64,000 nucleotides of DNA, taken from the NCBI GenBank assembly GCA_025594325.1, contig JANHCV010000006.1:124001-188000 (forward strand), in the 5' to 3' direction. Source of the DNA: Blastocladiella emersonii ATCC 22665. Its lineage: Eukaryota; Blastocladiomycota; Blastocladiomycetes; Blastocladiales; Blastocladiaceae. Positions 53,601 through 64,000 of the stretch are shown piece after piece. The stretch's first letter is position 1. Every line of letters begins with the position of its first letter. The notes beneath the pieces are model-generated. The model was given only the letters and a program-made list of their open reading frames with translations, was not told where the DNA came from and searched no databases. Made by a program: the position numbers and the translations under genes.

Positions 53601-53725
53601 GCGCACTGTACGTTTCTTTCGCGCTGTTGGTGACTCCGGCCGTGACTGACCTTGAGCGTGGGGGTGTAGTCGAGTCGCTCCTGTTCGCCCTGCAGCGGCC
53701 GGAGGCGACGAGCCGAGATGTGTGA
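50621..53725 (+). CDS. Gamma-tubulin complex component (GCP family, GCP5-like)
   Basis: Subunit of the gamma-tubulin ring complex that nucleates microtubules at spindle poles or basal bodies. Six exons keep frame throughout: 50621-50790, 50864-51059, 51118-53133, 53185-53304, 53370-53607 and 53670-53725, giving about 931 residues. The N-terminal helices (INETTIWNQLEGYAPPSVMC, IETKLRLWGYVEAADYLRSL) and the two Spc97/Spc98 regions (LWLLRGLPCALYAED; NWLRLFLGAARAVCTQVDAW and SFFVRRAL; LRQAKYLLEGD, then RLRLLHFVRAIEAFWMVTVI and HQQFLGRVLDKSLL) follow the GCP plan. The length and the modified SPSFFVRR motif suggest GCP5 or GCP6 rather than GCP2/3. The last exon is only 18 codons. The paralogue assignment is tentative. 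Confidence 0.83.
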
Positions 53726-53915
53726 GACAGAAATAGGACTCGACGCGTTACGTGCGCATCAGCCAGCCGCCTGATCTCACCGCGCGCGGTGATTGGCCGA
53801 GATCCTGCAGCCGTCACGGGGAGATACCGGCTATCGGGCGAGATCGGAGCGCGTCGTGTCACGCCGCACGTGCTATCTCGGCCCCGACTTCTCATCGCCT
53901 GCGGGCCGCGGAGGG

Positions 53916-53922
53916 TATAAAA
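53916..53922 (+). promoter_or_regulatory. TATA box of argininosuccinate lyase
   Basis: TATAAAA within GGGTATAAAAGGCG, 87 bases before the ATG at 54009. Amino-acid biosynthetic genes in fungi are commonly TATA-driven and induced by starvation; that regulation is inferred, not seen. Confidence 0.7.
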
Positions 53923-54008
53923 GGCGCGGGGGAGCCCCTGCTCTCGCGAACGAACGAACTGCACACTTGCAACGTATCAACCTCCCTCTACTACTTCCAC
54001 GAATCACG

Positions 54009-55675
<1,667 letters not shown>

Positions 55676-55778
55676 GGCGAGAGTGTATACAATTTATTCT
55701 CCTAGTACAGCGACGCGAGCGAGGGCAGGCAAATCTAGTCGGTCTATCGATTGTACAACAACAAAAGTCTCACAAGTT

Positions 55779-56611
55779 TTATATGCCGCCGATGGCCGAG
55801 ACCTCGCGGTGGCAGTCGACGCGGCCAGCGACGTCGCGGAACCGGGGCATCTTGAACAGCGAGTCGACGTCGCGCTCGTAGATGGTGAGGTGCTTGGGCT
55901 TGGGCCGCTGGAGTGGAACGACCTGCTCGCGGAGCGTGCGCGGGGTGCGGTTCGCGTGCGAACCTGACGCCGCCGCCGCGGCGTCGGCGCGCGCGCGCTC
56001 GGCCTCGAGCATGGCCATGTACTCGCGCTCGTAGTGGTCGGACATGAGCTTGGCGACGGGCGACGACGGGCGCGTCGGCTTGCCGTAGGTGAAGAGCGGG
56101 TCGGTGTCGCTCGGCAGCCGGCGCAGCGCGCGGCGGCCCGGCGTGCTGTGGTCAATCACCTTGACGCGGATCGGGTGCGTCTTGCGGTGCTCGTACTGCG
56201 CGCGCGGGTCCACGATCCCCTCGTGGATGCACTGCTTGTTCATGGCCACGTAGTCGAGCGCCGGTTCCGCGTTCTTCGACTTTTGCTTGGTCTGCCAGTT
56301 GGACAGGACTAGATGTGCGGGCGAGGGTCAGATCGTGGCCGATGCACACCCGCGAAGCGAGTCCCGCGCGTACCCTTGGCCGTGGTCTCGTCGGGCTTGC
56401 GGTCAACGCCGCGCCCGTACACGTGCTCGTTGGGCGGCAGCGTGTACGACGACGGCTTGGCCTTGCCGACCGGGTACTTGACGAGCAGCGTGTTGGGCTG
56501 CGCCTTGGTCGACGTCGGCCGCCCAAAGTCGGCGCCGTACGTCGTCACGGCCGTCGCCTTGGCGCTGCCGCGCCCGGATTTGTTCATTTTCGGCGCAGCG
56601 GGTCGGTTCAT
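55779..56611 (-). CDS. CFAP77: CFAP77-like axonemal (microtubule inner) protein
   Basis: CFAP77 is a microtubule inner protein of motile-cilium doublets. Two exons on the minus strand: 56611-56374 and 56308-55779, joined by a 65-base intron (donor GTACGC, acceptor ATCTAG, phase 1), giving about 255 residues. Family features in order: LPPNEHVYGRGVDRKPDET, then the junction-spanning LSNWQ, DYVAMNKQCIHEGI, AQYEHRKTHPIRVKVIDH, TYGKPTRPSSPVAKLMSDHY and a C-terminal MPRFRDVAGRVDCHRE. The order, spacing and length resemble metazoan and protist CFAP77; assignment is from remembered family pattern, not a search. AACGCGTCTCGC lies about 120 bases upstream. The stop is 103 bases from the ARG4 stop. Confidence 0.8.
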
Positions 56612-58043
56612 GGGGGAGTGTTGCAGCGAGTGCGCGTGAGTGCAAGAGGTGGAATTGCGAGGGGAGCAGAGTTTGGATCCGGGTGGGCGTGCTGAGGGTG
56701 GTGTCTCAAGAAGGCGCGAAAGCGAAACGAAACGCGTCTCGCGCGGGGTGCGAGACACTTTCGCGTCTCTGAAACGAACGAACGCGCGCACGTGGCGCGT
56801 GCAGCTGGGGTCGCGAATCGCGCGTTCTCGCTCTCGCTCGCACCCCACCGACCTCCATGCATCTATAGACCAAATGACTTGCAGCAATGTATCGCTAGAC
56901 CGCTGAATTATGCGATGGACCGCGATTTTGATCGATCTGCGAGGGTCCGGCGGCACTCGAGAATCACACGCCCACCGCGCGGCACTCGTGTCGCCTGCTT
57001 TCCATCGCCCTCAGCGGATGATTGTGTTGGTGCTTGATCTCTACTCGCAGTCCCCATATTCCGCCGCAGTAGAATCGGCGCACGCGGCATCGATCTCGGC
57101 GCAGAAATTCAACAAGTGCCCGGTCGGCTTTTTTTGAAGTGCACCTCAGCCATGTAGGGGTTTGCTCTACCACGCCGTCCACTTTTTTGCTTTCCAAGCG
57201 GCTGCGCTCTCGGTCTCTCGAGCAACCACCGACAGCAAACGGTTTGGGCGCATGGAAACGTTTCGACAAGAAGCTCGCGCACGGTTTGGCGTGCACCCCG
57301 TGATTGGGTGTGTTGCACCAGCGACCGGATTCACGGAAGTCGTACTTGTACTGCTTCCGAGCTCCTCGCACACTAGATGGCCAAGCAGACTAGTTTCTAA
57401 TCGTCAACGCCGCCGACGCAGCCCTCACACGTTCGCTGTGGCAGCGGTACGCTAGACCTGATCCGGTCCGTGATCGCGCGCACGCGTCGGCGCCGCTCCT
57501 TGTCCCGCGATTTACCTCGCTTCGTGCCCGAATGACCCATGTCGCTCTCGCCTGCTTGCGCGCTCTTCATGCGCCCTGATAACGCAGTTGCGAGCACTGG
57601 GTCGTCTTGGCGTGATGGTGGGCTGAGCCCTTTGACGCGGAAGTTGAAGCCAACAAGCGCATGCGCGCGGTCAGGGATCGCTCTGGTTTGGACGTCAAGC
57701 TTGGAGCTGAAGGCCCAGGGGACCGAGACTAGGAACGGCTCCGTGGGCTGCTGCGAGACGACTCTGTCGCTCGAACCGCGCCTCAAAGCGGGCCTCGCTC
57801 GTGTTATCGCGAATAAAACTGTTGATGCTACTTGTTATCTTGATGGCCGGTCTACGGAACTGGCATGGGGCAGAGCCGTCACGAGAGGTGAGCGGGGTAA
57901 ACCATGGAGCAGCCTCGCTGTGGCCGGGTTGTCGCGGTGCGGGACACGAGGTGAGACACCGCTGATCTCGTCGTGATCGCTTGCTCCTCCCACCTCCTCC
58001 CCTTCACCTCGCTCAGTGCGACCCATGCAACAGATTTAACTCG
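56612..58043. other. Intergenic region, no gene recognised
   Basis: This 1.4-kb region is bounded by the divergent starts of the CFAP77-like gene and the gene at 58044. It includes AACGCGTCTCGCGC at 56731-56744. The short frames on both strands are Arg/Ser-rich and unconvincing. No RNA gene or repeat is recognised. Confidence 0.45.
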
Positions 58044-58856
58044 ATGCAATCGAATGCACCCAACCCAAACCACGACCCCCTCGTCGAGTGGGGCGCGTAC
58101 CGCATGCCCGCGTCCCTTGCCCGCATTCTCAACGGCCAGGTCGCCCAGATCGACGCCCTCACCCAGGAGCGCGACGACCTGCTCCGCCATTGTCATGTCC
58201 AGCAGCAGACCATTGAAAAACAGGAGAATGCGCTCGATGTGATTCGGACGCAGCGCGACTACTACTTCAAGTTCTTCGCGGCGACGCCGCCCACTCCTGC
58301 TCCCGCTTCTCGGACCACCACCACGTCGCGCGCTGCCGCTCAGCGGCCAGTTCTAGCTGCACCACTTGCTCCTCAACCTGCGGCTCGGTCAGAGGACGCA
58401 GCCGTCATTTGCCACGAGATTCGGAACAAGAAGCACAAACAGATGGAGGTGCGATCGCATCGTCCTGCGTGGACCGAAAACCACGGCTTACTCACACTTT
58501 TACTCGTGCCCTCCTCCGTTCCGCCCGCGTACAAGGCGATCACCGAGTCAAGCAAGAACTGGATCCGCAGCAACGTGCACGACCCACGCCTGTACGGCGA
58601 GGGCGACTGGGAGGAGGTGGTTGATGCGGGCTACCACGCCGTGGTCCAGGACATTTTGGACACGTACGGCGACGAGTTCGACATGGACGGCATCCGCTGG
58701 CGGCGCATGTACGTCGAGACCAAGGCCATCATTCTGTTTGGTCGCATCATCGAGGCTGAGCGCATCCGCGTTGAGTACGGCGTTCGCAGCAAGTATCCCC
58801 CGCTCACGCAGCCTGCGCCGCCCGAGCTGCTCCAGCAGTTTGGGTACAGACAGTGA
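58044..58856 (+). CDS. Unknown small protein, tandem copy 1
   Basis: Proposed exons are 58044-58448 and 58536-58856 (241 residues). The 87-base intron (donor GTGCGA, acceptor TACAAG) is a multiple of three and lacks a stop, so an unspliced 270-residue form is also possible; the intron is supported by the paralogue, where the equivalent segment contains an in-frame stop. Residues about 20-75 form a probable coiled coil (LNGQVAQIDALTQERDDLLR). After an Ala/Pro linker comes a conserved region: EIRNKKHKQME, WIRSNVHDPRLYGEGDWEEV, DILDTYGDEFDMDGIRW and ELLQQFGYRQ at the end. I do not recognise the family; the compact conserved C-terminal domain may bind DNA or another protein. Confidence 0.6.
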   Translation: MQSNAPNPNHDPLVEWGAYRMPASLARILNGQVAQIDALTQERDDLLRHCHVQQQTIEKQENALDVIRTQRDYYFKFFAATPPTPAPASRTTTTSRAAAQRPVLAAPLAPQPAARSEDAAVICHEIRNKKHKQMEVRSHRPAWTENHGLLTLLLVPSSVPPAYKAITESSKNWIRSNVHDPRLYGEGDWEEVVDAGYHAVVQDILDTYGDEFDMDGIRWRRMYVETKAIILFGRIIEAERIRVEYGVRSKYPPLTQPAPPELLQQFGYRQ

Positions 58857-59047
58857 TCCGCACTCAAGTTTGCGTGATTGGTTGCGTGGCATTGCGTTGC
58901 GTCGCATCGCCGAATCGCTTGCACAAGGAGCCTCCCAAAACGAACGACATAAGGAACGAAGCAATATCAAACTCATATCTTTGTTTTTACACTTATCAGA
59001 CTTGACGGCAATGACGGACGCGTTTGATGCTCGCTGAGCACCTTTCT
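58857..59047. other. Spacer between tandem copies
   Basis: Just 191 bases, containing the 3' region of copy 1. A TGA in the frame of copy 2 (near 59014) closes its upstream frame, and no ATG in that frame follows before the coding segment. Confidence 0.4.
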
Positions 59048-59594
59048 GTCGTTTTTTCCACCTCAAAACCCGCCGCTGCGCCCCAAGCACGTCTTTGCTC
59101 CTGCGCCATCATCCGTCCCTGCACTTTCGCCCAAGGAGCTCGAGAATCGTGTCTGCAACGGAAAGCACAAGCAGATCGATGTACCATAGGCGCGCGCGCT
59201 GCCCATTGGCCCGCAAGGACCACGACTTGCACCAGGGCCGCCATGTCTCTGGAAACAGGAAGAGATCACGGTTGAGAGCGAGCACTGGATCCGCGGTGCC
59301 GTACACGACCCGCGGCTGTACGACGAGGACGATTGGGAGGCGCTGATCGCGCGCGGCACGGAGGCCGTGGTCGAGGACATTTTGGAGACGTTCGGCACCG
59401 TGTTCGACATGGACGGCGTGCACTGGACGGCCAACCTCATCGAGATCAAGGTCGCCAAGCTTCTGCGGCGCATCCTCGAGGACGAGCGCAAGCGCATCGA
59501 GTACGGGCTCCCTGCCAAGGGATCGCCGCTCACGCAGCCGGCGCCAGAGGATTTGATAAGGGAGCTTGAGGAGGAGTTTGGGTACCGGTATTGA
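59048..59594 (+). pseudogene. 5'-truncated tandem copy 2 of the unknown small protein
   Basis: Coding segments about 59048-59180 and 59259-59594 align with copy 1: NGKHKQID, then WIRGAVHDPRLYDEDDWEAL, DILETFGTVFDMDGVHW and a final EEEFGYRY. The 78-base intron (donor GTACCA, acceptor AAACAG) contains an in-frame TAG, showing that splicing is needed. The N-terminal coiled-coil half is absent and no ATG exists in the upstream frame, so the copy is probably broken, unless an unseen upstream exon supplies the start. Confidence 0.6.
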
Positions 59595-60413
59595 TCTGCG
59601 CGGCCGAGATGGTGATGGGGTATTGAAGATTGCGCCAGCTATGCCGCGTAAACTAGCTTAGTACTGATCATAGACATACGTTTCCTTTAATACGTTTTGA
59701 GAGAGGAACACCATGCTTGTCTTAAAACGAATCTCCCCCCCCCCCCCTAGGTCTTGCTTATTTGCGAGTGAACCTGCTCGCAACTTGGACGCGGCGATGA
59801 CGCTGTGTGTCTCAGAGGGTGTGAGCGAGTGCGTCGCCAGGTCTCTTTTCGATGAGCGCCAATCGCCGCGCGCAAAGTGTGGGACGGGTCGCGTCGCGTC
59901 GCGTCCCCAGTCCGCACGGAATCTGAAGTCCCGCATGCGCACTTCTCCCGGTCTGACTGCGCTACTCCAGTCTGAATAGCGATTTCTGAGTGTCTATTCA
60001 TAGGCAGACTGGATTGTCTCGCCGGCCCGGTCTGAGCGGACTCGCGAAATAATGTCTCGCAGCAGTCACATGATTGATCGACGCGTCGCGTTTCGACTTG
60101 CATGGTCACTTTTGCGACTGCGTCATAAGAAAACCTTGAGCATTGCGACCAATTGGAGGTTGGAGCGTCGAAACGCGTGATGTAAATCTGTTTGGCAGCG
60201 AGGGAGGGCTATGTGGTGAGGAAATTTGCAAGCGACAAGCCCACCAGCTTCCAGCAGCGGATGTGAAATGTTGCACGCTGCATGTCGCGGAGGGTGCGGG
60301 CCTTCTGAGGCAAAACGAGATGTATATTTTTGAGGAGCGGTTGCATTTAGAAAGGTGATCGGATTGCGCGCTCGTTGGTGTGGATGGATGTAACATGATG
60401 TGGGTTGGCTAAT
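59595..60413. other. Intergenic region between opposing genes
   Basis: Contains a run of 14 C at 59734-59747 and GACGCGTCGCG at about 60080. No gene is recognised. The 3' end of the minus-strand coiled-coil gene lies at its right edge. Confidence 0.45.
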
Positions 60414-62687
60414 CTAGCCACTCAAGTTCAGATGGACCTTCTTACATTCCTCTGGGTTGGCCAAAATCCAAGCTACGAAGGCCCTGGTCCATTCGCACTT
60501 GAGCTTGCACTCTTCTTCAACCTTGGCCAAAAGATCGTGAAAGTCGCTGTCAGCATTGGGAACCGGATTATCCCATAGTTTGCCTTTAAAGGACATAACC
60601 AAGTCTCGCTCAATAAACCGAGAATTGTCGATCTGGGCGAACATCCGTTGAACTGCAGATTTGATTGCTTCAAAGAATCCCTTGTGCGGCCATGAGAGAT
60701 CCACAACTCCGTTTTCGAAGCGGGCAAATTTACCGGGTTCGGAATGATTATCAGCGATGTCAGGCAGGGGAATGCAATTCTCAAGCTTTTCCTCGAGCCG
60801 CGTCTTTTCAGCGGAAAGCCGATCAACGTCGCCCTTGAGTTGGGCGACCGCCGCGTTCGCGCTCTCAAGTTTGGCGTTGGTTGCGTCCCGCTCGTCGCGA
60901 AGCTGCTTGAGATCGTGGTCGCGCTCGCGGCGGACCTGGCTAAGCTCTCCACACAAACCCTCGAGCTCCGTGGCAGTTTTGGCGACAAGGCGTTCGGCTG
61001 TGATCGCACGGGCGGAGAGGGCGTCCCGTTCAGTCTGAGAGTTGGATTGGGCGCAAAGGGCACCGTCACGGGCCGCTGTCGCGGCAGCGAGCTCGGTGGC
61101 AAGGGTGCAAGCGCGGGACTCGGCGGCAGCGAGGCGCCGCTCCGTCTCGTCGTGCGAGGCACGCAGCGAGGAAAGCGCCGTACGAGTTTCAGCGAGCTCG
61201 GCGATGATGGACTCGAGTTGCGCGGCGGCCGAGTCAAGCTGCTGCGAGAGCTTGGCGTTCACGGCGTGCGATTCGGCAAGATCCGTGGTAAGCTTGGTGT
61301 TGCTAGCCTCAGAAGCGGAGAAGCGGTCAGAAAGCTGAGCGTGGTCGGCGCGCAGGTTTTCGATGGTCGCGCTGTGGTCGGCGACCAGCTGCTCGGCCGC
61401 GGTTGCGCGTGTTGAGAGCGCGTCGCGTTCGTCACGCGTCTCGGCATGGGCGCGAACGGCACCGTCACGGGCCGCTGTCGCGGCAGCGAGCTCGGTGGCA
61501 AGGGTGCAAGCGCGGGACTCGGCGGCAGCGCGGAGCCGCTCCGCCTCGCTGTGAGAAGCGCGCAGCGAGGTGATCGTGGAGCCCGCTTCCTTGAGTTTGG
61601 CGAGAGCGGGCGCAAGGTCGCTGGTAGCCGAATCGAGCTGCTGAGAAAGCAAAGCCTGCTCGGCGCGGGCATTGGCAAGCTGCGCGGTGAGCTCGGTGAC
61701 CTGGGTGGAAAGCGCGTCATCCTTGGCCGTGGAAGCAGAAAGCAGCTGGGAGACGCTAGCGTGGTCGGCGCGAGACGCGTCAAGCTCAGTCGAGGTCGTG
61801 TTGAGATCAGCTGCAAGCGTTGCAGCATGGGACTTGGTCGTGGCAAGCTTCTCCATAGTCTCGGCCAACGCCGCCTTGGTCGCGACAAGCTCAGTCGTCG
61901 CCAAGTCGCGGTCGGCAAGCGCGGCGGCGTGCTGGGCCCGAAGCGTGTCGTACGCCGCCTTGAAGTGCAAGGCACGGTCCTCGGCGGTCTGGCGCACGTT
62001 GAGAGCAGCCTGGCGGTCGCGGAGGGCGACGTGAAGCCGGGTCTCCAAGTCGAGCTTTTCGGACGTAAGCGTGTCGCGCGAAGCATTGTTGGACTCGTTG
62101 CGAGCCATGAGCGCGTCCCGCTCGTCGTCGCGTTTCCGCTTCAGCTCGCGCCGCTGCTGCCGCTCGCTGGCGACCTCGGCGGAAAGCTGGCTGATGTCGA
62201 GACGCATCTTGCGGCGCTCCTGGGTGTGCGTGCCCCAAAGCTTCCGAAGCCCACCATTTTCGACAGCATCGACGTGAGGTTGGGCCGGAGGAGCTGGCGA
62301 ACGTTGATGATGGTGAGCATGGCCGGGACGATGAAAATGCATCTGCGGCTGCGGCTGCGGCTGCGGGTACAGAAGCTGTTGCTGCTGGAGCTGCTGGTTA
62401 CGGAGAGCTGGAGCGGAAGCGGAAGTAGAAGCAGATCTGCTTCTAGAAGAAGCAGGAACAAAGTCGGAAACAAAAGTCGTGGACTGGCGGAGAGGCGAAT
62501 GCGTGTTCGGTGCGTGGGTAGAAGGGAGAAGCGGAGGCCGTTGAGCTTCAACTCGGTACAAGCCGGTTGGAAGGTCGTCCGCGTCAAACTTGGCAGACAA
62601 GTGCTGCTGGGGCGCAGGCCGCGGCAACTGCGGCCGGCGCGCCGTTGCATCCGATCGCGGCTGGTGTTGACCGCCGGGTAGATTCAT
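60414..62687 (-). CDS. Long coiled-coil protein (757 aa)
   Basis: Single exon from the ATG at 62687. The N-terminal 150 residues are Pro/Gln/Ser-rich with Gln and Pro-Gln runs. Residues about 165-650 form a nearly continuous coiled coil rich in Ala, Glu, Leu, Ser and Thr, including an internal duplication of about 133 residues (ESRACTLATELAAATAARDG occurs twice). The last 100 residues are globular (GVVDLSWPHKGFFEAIKSAV, RMFAQIDNSRFIERDLVMSF, CEWTRAFVAWILANPEECKK) and unfamiliar. The structure fits a cytoskeletal or centrosomal scaffold, or an SMC-like linker without an ATPase, but the family is unknown. The neighbouring gene at 63070 has a similar coil but a different C-terminus. Confidence 0.7.
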   Translation of the reverse strand: MNLPGGQHQPRSDATARRPQLPRPAPQQHLSAKFDADDLPTGLYRVEAQRPPLLPSTHAPNTHSPLRQSTTFVSDFVPASSRSRSASTSASAPALRNQQLQQQQLLYPQPQPQPQMHFHRPGHAHHHQRSPAPPAQPHVDAVENGGLRKLWGTHTQERRKMRLDISQLSAEVASERQQRRELKRKRDDERDALMARNESNNASRDTLTSEKLDLETRLHVALRDRQAALNVRQTAEDRALHFKAAYDTLRAQHAAALADRDLATTELVATKAALAETMEKLATTKSHAATLAADLNTTSTELDASRADHASVSQLLSASTAKDDALSTQVTELTAQLANARAEQALLSQQLDSATSDLAPALAKLKEAGSTITSLRASHSEAERLRAAAESRACTLATELAAATAARDGAVRAHAETRDERDALSTRATAAEQLVADHSATIENLRADHAQLSDRFSASEASNTKLTTDLAESHAVNAKLSQQLDSAAAQLESIIAELAETRTALSSLRASHDETERRLAAAESRACTLATELAAATAARDGALCAQSNSQTERDALSARAITAERLVAKTATELEGLCGELSQVRRERDHDLKQLRDERDATNAKLESANAAVAQLKGDVDRLSAEKTRLEEKLENCIPLPDIADNHSEPGKFARFENGVVDLSWPHKGFFEAIKSAVQRMFAQIDNSRFIERDLVMSFKGKLWDNPVPNADSDFHDLLAKVEEECKLKCEWTRAFVAWILANPEECKKVHLNLSG
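61059..61530. repeat. Exact 73-base direct repeats inside the coiled-coil gene
   Basis: Bases 61059-61131 and 61458-61530 are identical, 399 bases (133 codons) apart. Flanking sequence is similar but diverged, so the identical block probably reflects recent gene conversion within an older duplication. Confidence 0.8.
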
Positions 62688-63069
62688 TCGCTACGTTGCT
62701 GGATGTCCTGGTGGAGAGAGAGAGAATGCGAGCGCCTGGTTTGTTGGGCCTTGTTGTCCCTGTGGCGACAAGGAGGTGTCGCCACACCACGCACTTCTGC
62801 AACTGAGGCCCGATCAGCCGCCGTGGGCGTCAACGCCACAGCGTTTCAGCGCAGCGCGGGTGTAAATTGGACGCGTGATGGTCCGCGTGATGGCCAGCGT
62901 GATCCCTGCGTCAGTCACGTCAAGAAGCGTCGCCCCGCCTCTCTCACTAACAACATTCACCGCTTGAACGAACGCACAGGAGTTTGAGCGTCGGATAAAT
63001 TTTGGTGGGAGCGAACAAAAAGGTGTATAATGGACAAAGGACAAAAAGAGCGAATTGCGACAGCAGCTA
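62688..63069. other. Intergenic region between the coiled-coil genes
   Basis: This 382-base gap contains the promoter of the 757-residue coiled-coil gene and the 3' end of the next. The open frames are short. No repeat or TATA box is obvious. Confidence 0.4.
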
Positions 63070-64000
63070 TCAACGCGGTGCGGGCATACCAGGATGCTCG
63101 GCGTGAAACTGGGCGATGCGCTCTTCGAGCCCAGGATTGCCATCCTTGAGCTCGTCAAACGACTTCCACGCCCTGTTCTTGTTTCCCTGGCGCAGGACCT
63201 GGTACTCGATTGTATTGCGCGACCCGTTGGAGTTGTATCTCCAGCGCGACTGGAAGATTATGTCGATAACGTAGTGGGTTGGGTTGGGCCGAACTCGCTT
63301 ACGGCGAGTAGGAAAAGGCGCATCATTGGGCGCCTGCGACCGCTCAAAGCCCGTGCGTCTGATTCGGGCCAGGAACGACTCCCTTTCAGGGTCCGAGTCT
63401 GAGTCTGATTCAGATTCAGACTTCGACTCTGGGCGCGGGCGCTTCGCCGCAGAAGTAGATGATGAGGCGGATGCATCGACGCGAGCAGGGGCTGCCCTGG
63501 GCAAGCAGAGCTGGAGAGAATCAAGCTGGCCCTGCAAGTCGGCACGCGCAACGCGCTCCTGGTCAAGTTCCGTCGCCTGGCGAGCAAGTTGGGCCGTAAG
63601 CTGATCGTGCGCCGCAGTGAGGCGAGCCGTGTCCTCCTCCTTGCTCTTCGGCCGCGTCTCTATGTCGCGAAGCTCCAAGTCAAGGCGAGCGCGTTGGGCG
63701 GCGAGGTCCTCGCGCGCTTGGTCGCGGTCGCGCCTGCACTCGGCAGCTTCGAGTCCAAGGGTATCGCGCTCGTCCGTGAGACGCAAAGCGGTCGCAGAAA
63801 GCTTGTCTCGCTCAGCGACGGCGCTAGCAAGCTCGGCAGTAAGCGCAAGAGCCTTGGCCTTGGCGTTAGCGAGCTGCTCCGCCGTCTTGTGGTGGTCCGC
63901 CAGCAAACGTGAATGCGTCGACTCGGACTCGGTTACACGAGTATCGGCAGCCTCGAGCCGTCGTGTAAGGTCGGAGCAGCTGGCGCGCGAAGCATCAAGC
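63070..64000 (-). CDS. Coiled-coil protein with C-terminal chromodomain-like segment (partial)
   Basis: The frame is open to the right edge of the window, so the 5' end is missing; about 310 residues are visible. The visible N-terminal part is a coiled coil (LANAKAKALALTAELASAVA, LRLTDERDTLGLEAAECRRD). An acidic Ser/Asp/Glu stretch and a basic FPTRRKRVRPNP patch follow. The last about 70 residues fit a chromodomain: YVIDIIFQSRWRYNSNGSRN, then EYQVLRQGNKNRAWKSFDEL and LEERIAQFHAEHPG (Tyr-x3-Ile, Arg, EYxV, Trp, final helix). Chromodomains bind methylated histones. A retrotransposon integrase origin is possible, but no other retroelement sequence is visible. Confidence in the domain is moderate. 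Confidence 0.6.
   Translation of the reverse strand, partial: LDASRASCSDLTRRLEAADTRVTESESTHSRLLADHHKTAEQLANAKAKALALTAELASAVAERDKLSATALRLTDERDTLGLEAAECRRDRDQAREDLAAQRARLDLELRDIETRPKSKEEDTARLTAAHDQLTAQLARQATELDQERVARADLQGQLDSLQLCLPRAAPARVDASASSSTSAAKRPRPESKSESESDSDSDPERESFLARIRRTGFERSQAPNDAPFPTRRKRVRPNPTHYVIDIIFQSRWRYNSNGSRNTIEYQVLRQGNKNRAWKSFDELKDGNPGLEERIAQFHAEHPGMPAPR

Noticed and set aside
59734-59747. Run of C bases as a possible telomeric or structural signal
   Set aside because: It is a simple homopolymer without a repeated unit or associated element.

Overview
The window is eukaryotic nuclear DNA: GC-rich, with genes on both strands separated by short gaps and many interrupted by introns of about 54-93 bases (GTACG/GTGCG-type donors, TAG/CAG acceptors). 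The gene set is fungal: an FMP25-like mitochondrial RCC1 protein, a DUF4470 protein, a DOMON/cytochrome b561 protein, TRM3 and argininosuccinate lyase. It also holds a CFAP77-like axonemal protein and an RP2-like ARL3-GAP family protein, both normally linked to cilia. I infer a zoosporic (flagellated) early-diverging fungus such as Blastocladiomycota or Chytridiomycota. That placement is inference, not proof.

Layout. 1-4.8 kb: two complete paralogues of an F-box-like two-exon gene, with a truncated third copy and a 297-base inverted-repeat element between them. 6.4-13.2 kb: housekeeping block of UTP3/SAS10 (+), SMN (-), RP2-like (+, divergent from SMN) and UBR7 (-, convergent with RP2 with 20 bases between stop codons). 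13.5-18.7 kb: two related minus-strand genes of unknown function, one with a coiled-coil N-terminus and one with a tandem array of AT-hooks. 18.9-22.7 kb: a large F-box/leucine-rich protein whose F-box is split by an intron. 22.7-25.6 kb: gene-poor, with a diverged repeat pair and an RNase H relic of a retroelement. 25.6-29.4 kb: FMP25-like (+) converging on a UBZ4 zinc-finger gene (-). 29.4-33.8 kb: gene-poor, with decayed coding sequence. 33.8-34.8 kb: an AIG1-like GTPase with a TATA box.

36.3-42.4 kb: TRM3 (tRNA Gm18 methyltransferase, -) divergent from an unrecognised gene (+). 42.5-43.7 kb: one complete and one 5'-truncated gene resembling the N-terminal part of Merlin/IS1595-family transposases, without a DDE catalytic domain. 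44.2-47.4 kb: a DUF4470 protein split over two exons. 48.0-53.7 kb: DOMON-b561 (-) divergent from a gamma-tubulin complex component (+). 53.9-56.6 kb: argininosuccinate lyase with a TATA box (+) converging on CFAP77-like (-). 58.0-59.6 kb: a small tandem gene pair, the second copy lacking its 5' end. 60.4-64 kb: two coiled-coil genes, the second ending in a chromodomain-like segment and running off the window.

There is no single pathway cluster. Recurrent themes are local tandem duplication with decay of one copy, bidirectional promoters, convergent 3' ends with almost no spacing, and a recurring CGACGCGTC-type motif about 40-145 bases upstream of several start codons. Exon boundaries were deduced by eye from splice signals, reading frame and family similarity; no RNA evidence or database search was available. 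No rRNA, tRNA or CRISPR array was found.
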